From the NCBI GenBank assembly GCA_022606135.1, contig JABYQN010000005.1:2356001-2420000 (forward strand): a stretch of DNA of 64,000 bases, written 5' to 3'. The position numbers and the translations under genes were made by a program. Of this stretch, positions 32,914-44,511 are shown in pieces (within the stretch, counting starts at the first letter, position 1; every line of letters begins with the position of its first letter). This stretch comes from Fomes fomentarius. Lineage: Eukaryota; Basidiomycota; Agaricomycetes; Polyporales; Polyporaceae. The notes under the pieces are model-generated. The model ran no database searches. It was not told the origin of the DNA and saw nothing but the letters and a program-made list of their open reading frames with translations.

Positions 32914-35900
32914 ATGATAGACCATCTGCTGGGACGCCCCAGCATCAGTTGGAAGAGAACCCAGGTCAGTATCTTGTGTCTCGAGCAACCCATTGTGACA
33001 TACAAGGTGTGGCGCTGATGTCATGCGCGTTCGTTTGACAGGTCTTTCTGGTGATCATATTTTGGTTTTGGCGAATCCTGCGCGGAGACCCTAATGGCCC
33101 CAGGTTACTCTGGATCAGGAGGGCGAACAAGGCGTTGAGTGAGTCTGTCTGTGCTGCGTGGAGAAGCTTTCTAATCACCCGAGAAGAACGGTTCACACCA
33201 TGGCAACTTATCGTAAGCACCTTAACGGGGATGTATGCTGTGCGCCACCTCGATAAAATTCTTGGATTAGCAGGTAAGTTGTGTTCACCCCACACTCGCG
33301 GTATGTCCCTAATCCTACCGCTCCAGCGCCCGAACCTCTTGCGAACTTGGTACGTGCAGTGGCAATGATTCAGAGCGGTTTTACCAACTCAACTGCTCAG
33401 TATTCTCCTTCGTACTATCGTGCCACATGGGTAACGACTGGGCTTGACGCCGGCTTCGCCACTGCGATGTCAATAAGGCCGCAATGGTTGAAAGACATTT
33501 GTTCTATTCTATTTTCCATATATTACATCATATATGCTAATGAAGCGGACGAGAAGGTGCGCCCTTGAGTCAGACGTGTCGACTCATGAGCTTCAAACTC
33601 ACCCACACACAGCTTCGCAAATTCCGTGCGGTACCCACAGTCGAGATGCTTCGGACTACGTGGGAGAAGACCACGAACCCTTACGTTAGTGCCCCACTTA
33701 TGCGTGAACCACTAACAATCTGATTCACCGCCAAACTCAGATACGGATGGTCACGTACCATCCTCGTATCAGTATTCGTCGCAAGATCCTTCTTGCCCGC
33801 CCGAAGGACTCAACTCAGCGCCGCCCGATAACAACATGGCTGTTCTTCGCGCCCCCGGCGGATCAGCTCTCGAGCGCAACTGACCTCATCCTCGACTTCC
33901 CCGGGGGTGGTTTTGTATCGATGACCCCTGAACACCACGAAGAGCGCCTGAGAATGTGGGCGATTCGCACCGGTAAACCGGTCTTGTCCGTTGATTATTG
34001 CAAGGCACCGGAGTGTGAGTCACAGTGAGATTCATTTGTGTACCCATCATTGGCTGACTGAGCGGCGATTGTAGATCCATACCCTTATTCTATAGACGAG
34101 TGCTTTGACCTGTATCGGGTCTTAGTTGAGACCACTGGAATAGTTATTGGAATGTCAGGACATGCGCTCAACATCATTTGTACCGGCGACTCGGCGTGAG
34201 TATTGTTCTTGACATCGTTGTTCAGACTTCTATACTGACGGCTCAATAGCGGCGCCCATATTGCCGTCACGGTCATGTTCAAGATTCTGCAGACTCAGAT
34301 GAACTTGCCGCATCCTGTTGCGCTCGTGCTGAACTACGCGGCCCTTGATTTTAACTTCACATCGTGGATGACGCCCAAGAACCTCCGTGTTCTGCAAGCT
34401 GAACAGTCGTCTGGACACCTCTCGCTTCCACCTGATCAGAAGGACCACCTGCGCCATATCAGTCCCCTCTCCATGGTTGGGGACCGCCGCCCTCGCCGGA
34501 GACGAAGCCTCCGGGACACTTTGCGTGAACTTACCTCTTCTACGGCAAGGCCGATGCCTCCTCTTCGCGCGCGGCATACCACAACTGATGTCAGGACGCT
34601 GTTCAACCATGACGACAGCTACGACGAGGGTGGTGCGATGGGCGATGTGGAGGACGAGCGACTTCGAGAAGAAGATAAGCCTTTGCAGTCTCGAATCCGG
34701 TTTAATCCGGACGTCGAGCAAGTCGCTACCCGGCGAACGGTAGTCGAGAGCCCTCCTCTGATGAATGAGAAGGAGGAAGCTACATCCCCGGAGCTTTCAG
34801 TACCTGAGGCAACCGCGCCCATCGGAACACGTCTGACCATGACCAGCCGGACGGGCTACTTCCAGGACCGCATCATCTCCCCGAGCATGGTGAGTTCTTT
34901 CCCCGCAATTCTCCGGTCGCTATCCTGCCGTATCGTCGTGTCGTGTTTATGACTGATGCGTATTCAACCCTGGCCCACAGATGCGCGCAATGGCAATTCT
35001 GTACATCGGGCCCCACCGCAACCCGGACTTCCAATCGGACTACCAGCTCTCGCCCATCCTCGCACCCGACCATCTCTTGGCCCAGTTCCCGCCGCTGCTG
35101 ATGACGTGCGGCGAGAAGGACCCGTTCGTGGACGACACGCTCGTCTTCGCCGGGCGGGTGCGTGAGGCGAAGCGCGCCCGCCGCGCCGAGCTCGAACGCA
35201 TCATAGCGGGCAAGTCGTCGCAGTACGGCGAGCATCTGCGCATGAGCATGAGCATGAACGGGCACGGATCTGGGGGCCACGAGGAAGCTATGCGCGCGCT
35301 GCGGCGCGAGATGGAGCGGCTCGCGGCAGAGACGGAGGAGGACTGGGCGCGGATGGTCATCTTTTCTGAATGGAGCCACGGCTACCTGCAGATGCCTGCA
35401 CTGATGCACGAGGCCCGCGGGGTCATCGACGACCTGGCGGACTGGATTGACGAGGCGTTCACGAAGAACAACGACAACGACACCGGGCTCTGGTCCTCGT
35501 CCCGAGATGGCGATGACGGCATCCCGAGCACGGTCTCGGATGGTCGCCGCGGCGCTTCGAACTTTTCTCCATCTGCCTCTTCCTATTCGACTCAGAGTCC
35601 GAGGCCAAGACGGTGGTCGAGGACGACGGCCGCGGTGCGCGATAGAGACCCGGACGGACTGACGTCGAGTGCGACGGAGACCGAGCTCGACACGGACGAG
35701 GTGCTCTCGTTCTCGCCGAAACGGCGCTCACCGCCGACGTCATATGCCGACATGAGGAGGGGTTCGAACGCGTCCACGGGCACGGTGCGGCGGCCATCGA
35801 CCTCCTCGGGGCAGTCAGGAAAGAAGACGTCTACGTCTACTTCCACTTCTACGTCCAAAGCGCGCTCACCCCCGAGGGCCCCCGGGGGGCTCACTGGGGA

Positions 35901-36123
35901 GATGCGGTCGGACATCCTCCACGAAGCCCCGACGGTGGACGCCCTGCCCCCGAGCGCGAGTGCGAAACGGCGGACGTCGTCGCCCGCTGGCGGGAACGGG
36001 CCGCCGACGCCGACGCCGACGTCGAACAAGGGCGGGCAGACGATCACCGAGTCGGAGCTGATGAGGAGAAGGCGGCTGCTGGACTCGCATCTCATCCCGC
36101 AGTCGCAGGACTCTGTCAAGTAG
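32914..36123 (+). CDS. hormone-sensitive-lipase-like alpha/beta hydrolase
   Basis: Nine exons: 32914-32964, 33042-33273, 33327-33349, 33401-33556, 33613-33684, 33741-34014, 34075-34195, 34250-34889 and 34981-36123, 903 aa. A hydrophobic N-terminal segment (VFLVIIFWFW) suggests membrane association. It is followed by conserved PWQLIVSTLTG, GLDAGFATAMSI and IYYIIYANEADEK. The hydrolase core has the HSL-type oxyanion motif DFPGGGFV (about residue 232) and the nucleophile elbow GDSAGAHIAV (about residue 310). The acid is in CGEKDPFVDD (about 570) and the His in FSEWSHGYLQ (about 650). The first Gly-rich motif reads FPGGG where bacterial HSL members have HGGG. A Ser/Arg-rich insert of about 180 residues separates nucleophile and acid. 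Some 230 C-terminal residues after the His are disordered and Ser/Thr/Pro-rich. Role: hydrolysis of a lipid or sterol ester, substrate unknown. Confidence 0.88.
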
Positions 36124-37637
36124 GGGTAGGCGAAGGGAGAAGACGCGTCCCCGGCCACGCGCGCGAGTCTAACGCGATGGGGTGTGCGAAGCTCGTGAGT
36201 CCGTGGCCGACCCACGCGGGATGCCAGAAGGCGTACAGCTCCCGAAGTCGGACACTGCATGGGGGATCGGGGACAGTGCGAAGGGGGGCGGCGGTGTCGC
36301 TGCGCTCGATCTAGTCGCTGCGCATGTATGTTGCAGGTCGGCGTGTACTACTGTATCGTATTTGACTTGGTTATGTTTTTGAAACGTCCTAGAGAAACGT
36401 GCATTGTATTCGTATCTAATGTGAGACTCGAACTCGAACAACAGCTCCTTCCCATTGGAGGGTTGTGCGATTTGTCTCAGTTGTCAAGCTTGAGCCTGAG
36501 GCGGTGTCTGGGATGTGTGGCCTTGTGCCCGGTAGGTTGTGTTTGAAGTGCGAGGCGGATAGACGACTCCCGTATAACCCGTGTGGTCACCGTTCACTGT
36601 TCAAGGGCACTGACAGGGCTCCGGGGGCAAGTCGGACTCGGATCCGGTCTGAACGGAATGTTGCAATTGGATGGGGAATGTGGGAGGCCGCCCGAGGATG
36701 GGGATACTCATATGCATAGTTGTCGCATTTGTCACAGTATAGAGACTCGTACATGTGTGTGTGTGCATGTGTGAATTGGCCATGTCCATGCAGTCTGGGA
36801 TAGCCGGCATGGGCCGGGCACTGCCAGGCCATGGGTGTGTGGGTACCACATAGTGTGCATGCCAAATAGCAAGTGAAAATCAGTCAAATGAGACGATGTT
36901 CCAGGTGGGATTATCTCCATAGAGTGAGTCAGGCTCGCGTTGGCGTCGAGTACGGAGCGAGCGCGCTTGAGAGCAATATACTTAAAATAATATGATCAGC
37001 CTTGTCTACGATGACATGCCTGACATGCGGTGCGAGGGCTAATGTGATACAGCATGCTGTGCCAAGTACAGAACGTCGTGGACGCCGGTCAGACTGCAGA
37101 CTCAGGCACGAGTAGACGTTGGACGTGGCTGGTGATCCCGACACGCACGGCGGGTTGCTCAGACACGCGGGGTAGTCCACGGACGGCGGCTTCGTTCAGA
37201 CAGGGAGGGTGTGGCTGGGTGCGGGCGGATCGACGCGCTCGGCGGTGAGGGAGGGGCCGGCGCCTGTGTCGTGGAGGGAGATGACGAGAGGGACCCCGGA
37301 CAGCGTGATTAGCGCTGCGTGCGAAAGAGAGTGGGAGTAGTGGCAGTGTGGTGGAATCAAAGGACGCGCATCTGAGATTTGGGCATGACACATCTGGCTC
37401 TCCTGTATTATTTTGTTTAAAGCCGCTCTCATTTTCTGCCAATTTTCCCGCCCCCGACTCTGCGAGTGCTTGTCCCCAACGTCGACTGCTGCGTCCTCAA
37501 CCACCCGCCACACGCTCTTCTTTTCCCCTGCCCGCGCCCGCACCCGTCGCGCCCGCTTTGCACGCTTGCCTGTATCGATTTGGAACGGCGTGCTGGACCA
37601 TCAGGAACAGTGATTACGAGCGCTACAAAGGACTGAC
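36124..37637. other. intergenic
   Basis: 1.5 kb between two genes on the plus strand. It presumably holds the 3' end of the lipase-like gene and the promoter of the zinc-finger gene, with a pyrimidine-rich leader near 37440-37560. No gene is supported. Confidence 0.45.
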
Positions 37638-39025
37638 ATGGAAGTAGATGGCTCATTCCGTCTTTCAACAATGCCCCCACCTACTGGCCCCCCATTCCGT
37701 GCGCTGCACCCGTACCAGTTCGCCCCGGCAGAGTACAACCCGCTCATGCCATCTCCCGACCACCCCCCAAATGCTCCCCATCCGCCACTACCACGCGCCG
37801 ACCACACAGCGCCCTCTGAGCAGCACGATCGGGATCACCCTCAGACCGCCTACTACACCCACCCACCACCCGCCCCCGCGCACGCATCCTCCAGTCGTAC
37901 CCACTTTCAATCCTCTCCAAACCCCCAGTTCCGAACACATGCCGTCAACTGGGGCCTCCCTCCCATCTCCGGCTCGCAGCAGCAGCCACCGCAACAGCAG
38001 CAGCAACTGCCCCCGCCATCCTCCCTCGCCGGTCCCTCCATGACCCCCGCTAACTTCTCTCCACCTCCATCTTCATCCGGCCGTCGCCCAAACGACGATT
38101 CCCAGCGCGCGCCCCAAGCCGCGATGCTCTACGCGCAATCCCAGCAGCTCCCCCCAATCCAGGCCTCTGCGCCCGCGCCCCCAACGCGCACTCGCTCATC
38201 CTCCCTGATCGCGTCCACCTTCTCCCAGGGCGCGAACGTCCCGCGTCTGCCCCCAATCATGCAGGTCGAGAAACAGCAGGTGACGACAAGCGCGACCCAG
38301 GCGGCCAGCGCGAGTCGGCGGCGAAACGAGGCCAACTTCGTCTGCCCCGTTCCCGGCTGCGGGAGTACGTTCACCAGGCGCTTCAACTTGAGAGGTATGT
38401 CTGCCTTATCGTGTCATGCTGCGTGCCGCTTCTCATTCAACCTGTCTTCGCCTGTTCGTCTCCGATGACACAGGACACCTTCGTTCCCATACTGCCGAAC
38501 GTCCTTTCCTGTGCGAATGGCCCGGGTGCAACAAGGGCTTTGCACGCCAGCATGATTGCAAGTGAGTGTATGCGCTTGGGAAACCCTGGCACCGCTTTTT
38601 AATCGCTGCTGATCACTCTCGGGGCGCGCTCGATTATCTTGCAGACGACACCAGGCGTTACACACCTCGAGGTCACAATCAAACGTATGCCAGGGATGTG
38701 GGAAGACATTCAGCCGCCTGGACGCCCTCAACGTAAGTCACATTGGCTCATCCTTCTTCGTTCAAGCAGCTCGCTGACGCCTATGCGCTCTCACAGCGTC
38801 ATTGTACGTTCGCACCAAACTGGGAACTCCATTACCCGTCTAACTCTGTGTTTCTTTTCCACAGTGCGCTCTGATGGAGGTGCGGACTGCCGCCAGGCCA
38901 CAGAAGCCGCGCATATCGCCCAACGACTGAGTCCGCCAGAAGACGACTGGGAGAATGCGAGCAATTCGACCGAGCGTTCAGATCGGGCGCCGCGCCGGTC
39001 TCCGCAACGTACTTCAGCAAGTTGA
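37638..39025 (+). CDS. C2H2 zinc-finger transcription factor, Crz1-like fingers
   Basis: Five exons: 37638-38394, 38474-38561, 38645-38732, 38797-38803 and 38865-39025, 366 aa. The N-terminal 230 residues are Pro/Gln/Ser-rich with a poly-Gln/Pro patch near 37980-38010. Three zinc fingers follow: CPVPGCGSTFTRRFNLRGHL, then CEWPGCNKGFARQHDCKRH, then a third of the form CQGCGKTFSRLDALNRHLRS. The third ends in ADC instead of a second His, so it is C2HC. This order, including ARQHD and the atypical third finger with DALxRH, resembles the calcineurin-responsive factor Crz1. I cannot confirm orthology and see no obvious PxIxIT docking site. Exon 4 is only 7 nt (CGTCATT) yet encodes the Arg-His of the third finger. 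Both flanking junctions have normal GT-AG borders. An alternative start Met lies at 37671. Confidence 0.8.
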
Positions 39026-41320
39026 TGCTTCTGTGTCCTGACTGTGACAAGTCGTGCAGCGCACCAACTTCGAATCTGGCTTCTACCATCAGCATATCAG
39101 CACGCCCCTCCCCCGCACAAGTTCCTCTCTTAACGTCAGCTACATTTAGGATAGTGGTGAGGACCCTTGCATCATCGCACATGAGGGTCAAGGTGGGATA
39201 GGTTGGGTAGTATCTGGGATTGGGTGGAGGATGATGGTCTCGCGCTCTTTCTGCTGTCTGCTTTGTTCTCCCCGTTGTTGTTCTTTTGTTCATCGTTCAC
39301 AGCCCACGTCCGCCCGCGTTCGCAGCATCATCCGTCTACGCATGCCATGCATATGCCATTGCCATGATACCCGCACATCCGGGTCCCTCTCTCTTGCAAC
39401 TACCATCGTGTACATGTAGTATTGCCGGGCTCTGTTCCTAAATTAATGTCCTAATGTTCGCCGCTGGTTTCCTCCACACGCGCCGACGCCATCCATCTCT
39501 ACTGTGTCGAAATCTGTGGTTCGCATCCCATCCCCGAGTTCCAATGTCATCTGCGTTCGTCCCTCTCTGTTCATCTCCTCGCATGTTCGATTGTACCTAA
39601 CGTTACCTTTATAGGTTGTCGCCTCGCGATGCGCGCACCGGAGCTCCCCCACCCGGACGGGCTGTTCGGCCAAGGTTAGAAGCCCTGTCCCGGCGGGTTC
39701 TTCCCTCCCTGCGGTCACCGTCTGTAAGTTTGCCCTCCAGTCTTTCCGGCGGCTGGGCTGATCGCGGTGGACAACGGGTGCTGCGCGGAATGTTCGATGG
39801 CGTTCGCGAAGGCATACCCGCATCACGCATCGCGTATGGGTAATAATATGCACATTTCGCCAATATTAAGTAATGACATCCAGCTCGTCCTGGTGTACAC
39901 TAATATCTAAGTAGTATCAGGGAGCCGACGCCCCACTCCTGAACCCCATACCGCCCGGGGACGGGGTGTGCGTGAGAGGATGCACCGGTGCGTATGTTGA
40001 CGTCTTGCATCGGGCTGAGAGCCCGGTGGGAGCTCTCTCGTGCAGAGGCATAACGCATATCACTCCCGACCTCCCGACGCGACCGGACGGTGGCTCCCGT
40101 GAAGTACACAAGTGACACAGTAAGTAATGGTCGGGAGCAGATCAGCCTGCGCAGTGCGGAGGCTCAAATGCGTCGGCCTGCGACCTGATCCAGTCTGTCC
40201 AAACGCTGATCTCAACAGCGGCCCATACGAGCGACTGCGCTGCGTCCCGGGTAAGTGCTTCTGCCACACACACGACCCTCGTCATGATGACTGTGACATG
40301 ACAGCTCCTCTCTAGCAGCTTCCAAGACCAGGACCAAGCTCACGAGTCTCAGGTCCCCCTACGTAGTAGTGCTTAAGTGCCGCCATGACGAGCCTCTGCT
40401 TATTCTCTCCCCCCGTTTCCCTAGGTTTCCGAGCCCCTGCCCGTTCTCGAAACCCACAGAGGCCGCCGGGCGCGGCTCGCGCGCAAGCTCGTACCTGCCT
40501 AGTGCGGGTTTGAATCGCCCATCGCCCGATGGCCCGATCTTGTGGCATCAGTAATTTGCATTTGCATTTGCATTATCCTTGCTTGCGCTCAGCGCTCCTG
40601 TGCTTGGCCCCTCCCTGCTGACGAAAGAGGGATGCATCTGGCATCTGCGCAGCAGCGGGTGGTGCACTGGTGCCCCTGCCACCTCAGCCGCCCGAGGCGG
40701 CAGATCTCATGCACAGCACCCCGCCATTGCGGTGTTGCGAATGCCAAGCGCGCGTGAACAGGCGCCCATCCGGTCGAGCTGTGCTGGCCTCTCCCCGAAA
40801 TCCGAACCTCACCACATTGATTTATCATCGGGGTCTCATACTCAGAGATAACTGGGTATGAACATGCCGGATGGTTTTCTTGTGGCTGGCGGACGATCGT
40901 TCACCAGCGGCTTCGGGGTGCCCAGAGGGCGGAAAGTCGGTCCGAGTACGAAGGGACCCGTGACTGATCCTGCGCCATTGGGTGATTTAGGTTTGTACAG
41001 TCACAGTACGCCATTCTCGGTGCGATTTTTGAGGACATAGAACCCCACGAGACGGAGTCGAGTCCATATGTCATTTGTCTGTCAGACGGTGGTTGTGCGC
41101 GTGCTGGGAGTGCGGTCGCGCTCGGAGAACGCGCGCGTCCGCGTCCGTTCTTGTTCTTGTGTTCTCGTGCTTCTTTCCGAGCCCTGCTGGGTTTGTTTTC
41201 GTCGCGTTGTCCCGACAGACCGGGATATGCACGGTGCGCAGTGTGCACAAAGCAATCCCGATGTGCTCCAGCCTGGATGTCGACAGAAACGTCGACCGTT
41301 GATCGTGCGATGCCACGGCC
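39026..41320. other. gene-poor stretch, small tandem repeat
   Basis: No recognisable gene. Notable items are pyrimidine-rich 3' sequence of the zinc-finger gene (39230-39420) and a short tandem repeat of TTGCAT units at about 40554-40574. Frames are short and unrelated to known motifs. Confidence 0.4.
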
Positions 41321-41930
41321 ATGGACACCGAGAAGCTTCGACTCGCGGTCTGGGAGTGGCAACCAAAGTTCAACGTCACCTCATACCGGTCTGGCCAGGG
41401 CAGGCGAATGTTAACGTTCGACAGCTGCAAGCCTTCGTCGCTCGGAATCCCTGCTGCTGTGCGGCACAGGCACACTTCTGCTCTATAACTGTTGCGGGGC
41501 CGGCTTGAGCCCGGTGGCATTCGAATTCGTCAACCGGCTCGCGGTCACAGAACCACACTCGCCTTCCGATCTCGACGTCCGTCCCGCACTTGTAATCGGG
41601 TTGCGGTGTTCCATTCATTATCTGCGTAGTCGCAAAAGTGCGGCTTGTCGCGGTGTCTCGGGGAACAGTTGATAACTTGGATATGCTCACGCCGCCTTCG
41701 CCATTCGGGCCCTTTGTCCTATACACGGACGTAGCAGAAAGCACCCGCCGCTTTTCGGCTTCCTGCATCTCCCTGTGACACAGCGCTGGATGCAATCGGA
41801 GATGGAATTGGCGCAACAACAGAGCATCACGATGAACGTTCAAAACTTGCAGATGCCTGACGCACGATTTCGGATGAACGATAGAGAAGGACGTACGGCG
41901 CTTCAAGGTCGAGCGGGAGTTCTATAGACC
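41321..41930 (+). other. possible unrecognised multi-exon gene or gene relic
   Basis: Several adjacent frames on the plus strand read like protein but do not join under a single obvious model. The first begins at 41321 (MDTEKLRLAVWEWQPKFNV...). The next includes SPVAFEFVNRLAVTEPHSP near 41511-41567. Another, near 41630-41780, includes NL DMLTPPSPFGPFVLYTD. A last one, near 41680-41925, includes QSEMELAQQQSITMNVQN. Normal splice sites between them were not all found, so this could be a real gene with introns I misplaced, a decayed gene, or chance. No family was recognised. The minus strand also has an open frame over much of this stretch. Confidence 0.25.
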
Positions 41931-42723
41931 ACCCCCACCAACCACCCGCACACCGCACGCCGCACGACAGTGCCGGTCCAGGTGAGTCCACCGGATTGGT
42001 TATGTTCGCCTCTTCCGATTACCACCTCCGCTGCAAGGCCTGGCGCGCGGTAATGGTGATGCAGTGCCCTGGTCTGGTGAGTGCCCGCGGGCGTATCGCG
42101 CGAGAAGCCACGGTGCTTACCCCTCGAGTGCACCCTCCGAGGCCGCCTGGACTTGAGGCAGTGCCGTTGGCCGCAGCGCTGCGCCTGGTGGCGAGTCCGA
42201 GGTGCATCCCAGGGTCTACCGCCACCCAAGTCGAAATGGCTTCCGGAATTACACTGATCGAGGAATCGCGGGTCGCTGGCAATGCTGTTCACTGTACCCC
42301 CCACTCCGTAGCCTTCCGTAGCACGTAAGCGGTGTTCCGAGCAGTCCTCCGTCGATGTTCCGTTGGGCGACTATCTTGGTGAGCTTCGGGTCTTGAGATC
42401 TGATTAATCTGATTAAGTACCTGTGTCAGAGTGGGTGTGGATGACCAGCTCTACCGAGAAGGGCGCTGGCTGCTGGCAGCGGGTGGTGGCTGTTGTAATG
42501 AAGTATACTTGATGCATGTGCAGGGTGGTAAGACCGAAGCTTCCTCTGGCGGGCGCATCTGCCTGCTGCGGCTGTGTGGGCGCGCTATGGTCCATGGGAG
42601 GTGTGGTGAGGCGTTTTGCCTGGATTGTGCGCTGAGAGCATTCTGGGACATACTCTGTAGTACCTCATCAGCAGTGCGCCTATTTTGCGGTTTGTTTGAC
42701 ACATCCCTTGACATGTATAGTTC

Positions 42724-43410
42724 TTAATGGTATATCTCGGTGTACATGGAGTGGCACTGCCGTGTGGTGCAGCAGGAAAATATCGACCTCACGGCCGACG
42801 AGACTTGCCTAGATGGGACTGCAGTGTCAGCTTGGCTTATGCGCACGTACGATAGTGGTATTCCCTGGAGGTCTATCACTCTCGCGCTCACAGAATCATG
42901 CTTGAGTGTCCCTAGATGGAGGAGTGCTTCCTCGGAATTAATCAGTGAAGAGGGGCGCTTCTGATACTCACCGACGTCCCGGTCTCCCGAGTTACCCATG
43001 GACACTCAGAGAGTTCAACTCCGACATATCCATCTTCCATTTCCATCCTCTCAGTGCATGATTCGACCCCATGGCCATACTGCCATACTACATCATGGTA
43101 GGTTTCTCTTGACAGGTCCAATGAAGCGTGGTTCGGCTTCTGACCGCCCGAAATGCGTTTGAAGGGTTTGTCATCCACCTCGCCTGCGAGACACGCCAGA
43201 GCATATCGATGATCGAATTCATAGAAGGGTAGTCAGTATGTGGCACACCATACACGAGGTTCGGACGAGCGCCGGAATGCTCGCTCACGGCGGCGCGGTC
43301 CTGGCGGCGTGTGCAATTTCGTCTCCACCTTCCGGTACTTGTCCCGCCGGACGTCTGTGTTCGTTCTAGCGCATCAGGCGGGGCGGGGGCGTCCCTGAGC
43401 ACGTACTTAT
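42724..43410 (-). other. possible unrecognised multi-exon gene
   Basis: A minus-strand segment of about 43188-42966 reads as a convincing exon. It follows an acceptor (CTCGCAG), encodes EVDDKPFKRISGGQKPNHA and further acidic sequence, and stops at a good donor (ACGTCG/GTGAGT). Upstream, a frame starting MADKYVLRDAPAPPDALERT (about 43418) may be a first exon. Downstream, a frame with HLGTLKHDSVSARVIDLQG may be a later one. I could not join all of it in frame and do not recognise the family. Confidence 0.28.
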
Positions 43411-43645
43411 CCGCCATGACTGCACCTGAAATAAGTAAGTCAGACCCTGTTGCAACCGGGAACAGGTTGAATGATATCCAAGAATGCGAATTGGCACTTA
43501 CCGTCACACCCTGCCCTGGCGGCTGTAAGTATTGGTAGCGGCCTGCACGCACGCAGTTGGTTGGAGGCTCCGAGTCCGACTTCCCATTTACCCGAGTGGC
43601 TGGAACCATGCATCCGATTCGGATGCCAAAGAATAGTAACATTGG

Positions 43646-43666
43646 GCAGTGAGCAGTGAGCAGTGA
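43646..43666. repeat. three tandem copies of GCAGTGA
   Basis: Three exact, adjacent 7-bp units (GCAGTGA) are visible. The repeat lies in non-coding sequence and is probably a simple slippage repeat. Confidence 0.7.
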
Positions 43667-44511
43667 GGTTCGACAAATAGCACCACACTACAGCGTCTTC
43701 ATCCAGTGGATGCCTGATGTCACCAGTGGGCCAATATGGTAGTTAGCTGACAGACAGTTTGGCGTTACTGTGCCATCGAGACAAATGGAGTGCTTGTTTT
43801 TGCCATTCTCCGGCCAGTCCCCATAGCCGAGGCTCGGTTGTCCCCAGATGCGGTGTGCTTGGGGATTCTCCTATCTGGCGAGCGCGTGTCGTCTCCTTTT
43901 TACAGATCATACGTACCGCCTGCTTGTCGCCTGAAGTGCTATGGAAGTAATGATATCTGGTGCGGCAGCCTGCGGATCCGCGAAAACTAGCTGCTGCTGT
44001 TTCCCGGAGTTGCGTAAACAATGTGTATGCCAATATACTGGGTTTAGAGGCCTTGAGACTCCTCTCGTGGGACGGGAGGTCGGGTATGCTGCACGAGCCA
44101 GACGAAGGGAGCGGATGCGTCCAATTGCATGCGTGCAGGCCGGTCCGGATTCTGATTTTGAATTGCCTACCGAATTCGGCGAGTGAGCCTAGCATATACT
44201 AGCGCCCGTTGGTGATCCCCAGCGTACACTCCTACTCTTCCACCTCGCTCCACGCTTTGCCCACAGAGAATTGTTTCAACGGGGCAGAAATATTTGATCG
44301 GTTACTTCAGAAGCAGTGTACCACGAGAAGAGCACGACATCATCGCATTGCAGTTCGAGTGAATAGTACAGATACAGTACAGACCGAGCGGCGTGACAGA
44401 TTAGCATGATACGACACGGGTAGTCCTTACGGCTCTCTTGATGAAACAGATGCCGCCAAGATGCTTGATAAAAGATGATGATACACTGCTTCAAGATATC
44501 GTGCCACAATT

